Source: Symsagittifera roscoffensis (taxonomy: Eukaryota; Xenacoelomorpha; Acoela; Convolutidae). From it: a stretch of DNA of 64,000 nt. A program made the translations under genes and the position numbers. The notes under the pieces are model-generated. The model was given only the letters and a program-made list of their open reading frames with translations, was not told the origin of the DNA and did not search any database. The stretch spans positions 74,704,349 to 74,768,348 of the forward strand of contig NC_087062.1 in the NCBI RefSeq assembly GCF_963678635.1, written 5' to 3'. The number at the start of each line of letters is the position of its first letter. Positions within the stretch are counted from its first letter, which is position 1. Shown in pieces: positions 62,955-64,000 of the stretch.

Positions 62955-64000
62955 GGGCACCAGGCTATGGTGAAGTTCGAGAAGAGGCGTCAGAGAGATG
63001 AAGAATCAATAGATAAATTCTTGGACGACCTTGAATTGCTCAGGAGGAGAAGCAACCCGGATGAGAGAATATCCGAGCGAAACTTGGCGATTGCTTCTAA
63101 GTTCATGGATGGAGTAAGGAGTGAGGAGTTGAAGACGATGTTGGCCACTCACTTCACCCTGTCGCTTGACCAGGTACCCACGCCTGACGATTTGCGTATG
63201 AAGTCACGCGAGTATTTACTCATAAAACCGAGGGCGCAAAACCGTTACAGCAATTATGGCAACTATAGCGGGACAAACACTGGTGCGAATTCCAGTTGGT
63301 ACAAACCTCGCGATGACATGGACAAGAGGAGGTCGTGCGCGAATTGTGGTTCGATGGACCATCACGTTTCTGCGTGTTCTACATACAAACAGAACATGAA
63401 GGCCATAGGCTACTTTCTCGAGGACGCCGACGCGACCGACGAGGATCATGAGGAGTACGTCAGAGGGCTCATCATGAAATATGGTCCGAGGTGTTTCTTC
63501 TGTAATTTGGAGGGACACTTCAAGTCGGATTGTACTCAATTTTGGGACGCAGTAGCGGACGCGAAACATCCCCGCCACGAAGAGGCGCTTTCGGGTGTCA
63601 AGGCCAGTCGAGCACGTCTGATGAATGAGGCTGAATCTCGGAGAAAGGAGACGACACCGAGCACCTTCACGACCAAAAAGGTTAAGACATGGCCTGACGA
63701 GGTGGTAGCCTCGAACCTCGAAACAGAGTCGTCTAGCCCACTCAAGGTGGATTACGGCCTGGCGGCAAGGACAGCGCTGCAGAATGTCAAACAGGACCTA
63801 GCCACGAAAGAAGTGGAGCAATGGGTAAGGTCGGAGCTGGAGAGCACAGATCTTCGTGAAAGTCTTAATGTCCTGGGTAAAACGACAAAAGCAGAAGACA
63901 AAGAGGAGCCCAAGAAACAGGGACTAAAACTGAACGTTATATCTGGTAAGACTTTCGGCATGACGAAGGCGGGGACCAAAATAATGTCCATCATCTCAGT
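62955..64000 (+). CDS. gag: E4 gag continuation, zinc knuckles, into protease (partial)
   Basis: Same frame as 61116-62954, open to the last base. Rest of capsid (NLAIASKFMDGVRSEELKTM), then two CCHC knuckles (CANCGSMDHHVSAC at about 63337; CFFCNLEGHFKSDC at about 63490), then the region preceding protease (NVKQDLATKEVEQW, TFGMTKAGTKIMSII). The lack of any further stop in 1,046 bp and the unbroken gag-to-protease frame support a single gag-pro-pol frame in this lineage. Confidence 0.85.

Larger units (their letters stand above)
57097..64000 (+). mobile_element. E4: LTR retrotransposon, 5' part only (runs off the window)
   Basis: LTR, primer site, long leader and gag in order. The gag frame has one stop in about 2.9 kb, much better kept than E1-E3, so E4 may be the youngest copy. 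The LTR and leader form a lineage distinct from E1-E3. Confidence 0.85.

Overview
The window looks like nuclear DNA from an invertebrate-type animal genome, almost entirely built of retrotransposons. There is no bacterial or phage gene organisation. The support for a eukaryote is: long terminal repeats flanking Gag-protease-RT-RNaseH-integrase coding sequence, a decayed CR1/jockey-like LINE, T-rich minisatellites, and one short reading frame bounded by textbook splice sites. I cannot name the species from the sequence.

Layout. (1) 1-1252: T-rich minisatellite, then AT-rich DNA with one candidate host exon on the minus strand (798-962). (2) 1253-21496: element E1 on the minus strand, about 20.2 kb, with two 882/905-bp LTRs. 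It lacks integrase. (3) 21497-21992: spacer with minisatellite and an old LTR scrap. (4) 21993-44511: element E2 on the plus strand, about 22.5 kb, head-to-head with E1. It keeps an integrase but is riddled with stops and frameshifts. (5) 44512-46167: a decayed non-LTR retrotransposon. (6) 46168 to about 55.4 kb: element E3, plus strand, 5'-truncated, in which gag is joined directly to the distal part of the accessory gene. (7) 55.4-57.1 kb: a small unknown ORF and a pile of LTR fragments in both orientations. (8) 57097-64000: the 5' part of a fourth element, E4, with LTR, primer-binding site, long leader and a nearly intact gag that runs off the window end.

All four elements belong to one superfamily with an unusual plan: LTR; a 10-12 nt gap; a shared 15-nt primer-binding site; a 2-3 kb leader loaded with short repeats; a gag-protease-RT-RNaseH-integrase gene (apparently one frame ancestrally); a macrodomain-like C-terminal extension; a roughly 480-nt spacer with a conserved splice-acceptor-like site; and then a second giant ORF ('ORF2', about 8.8 kb). 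ORF2 starts with a coiled coil and carries two tandem SGNH/GDSL-hydrolase-like domains, the first with all catalytic motifs and the second without the serine. The rest of ORF2 is unlike anything I recognise.

Comparing copies shows that most interruptions are private to one copy, so each copy descends from long continuous frames. The LTRs carry two hairpins (one beside the TATA box, one beside the poly(A) signal) whose arms change together between copies. The most novel-looking content is therefore this retroelement lineage itself: SGNH tandem, macrodomain-like extension, duplicated protease fold, and lineage-specific repeat arrays in the leaders.
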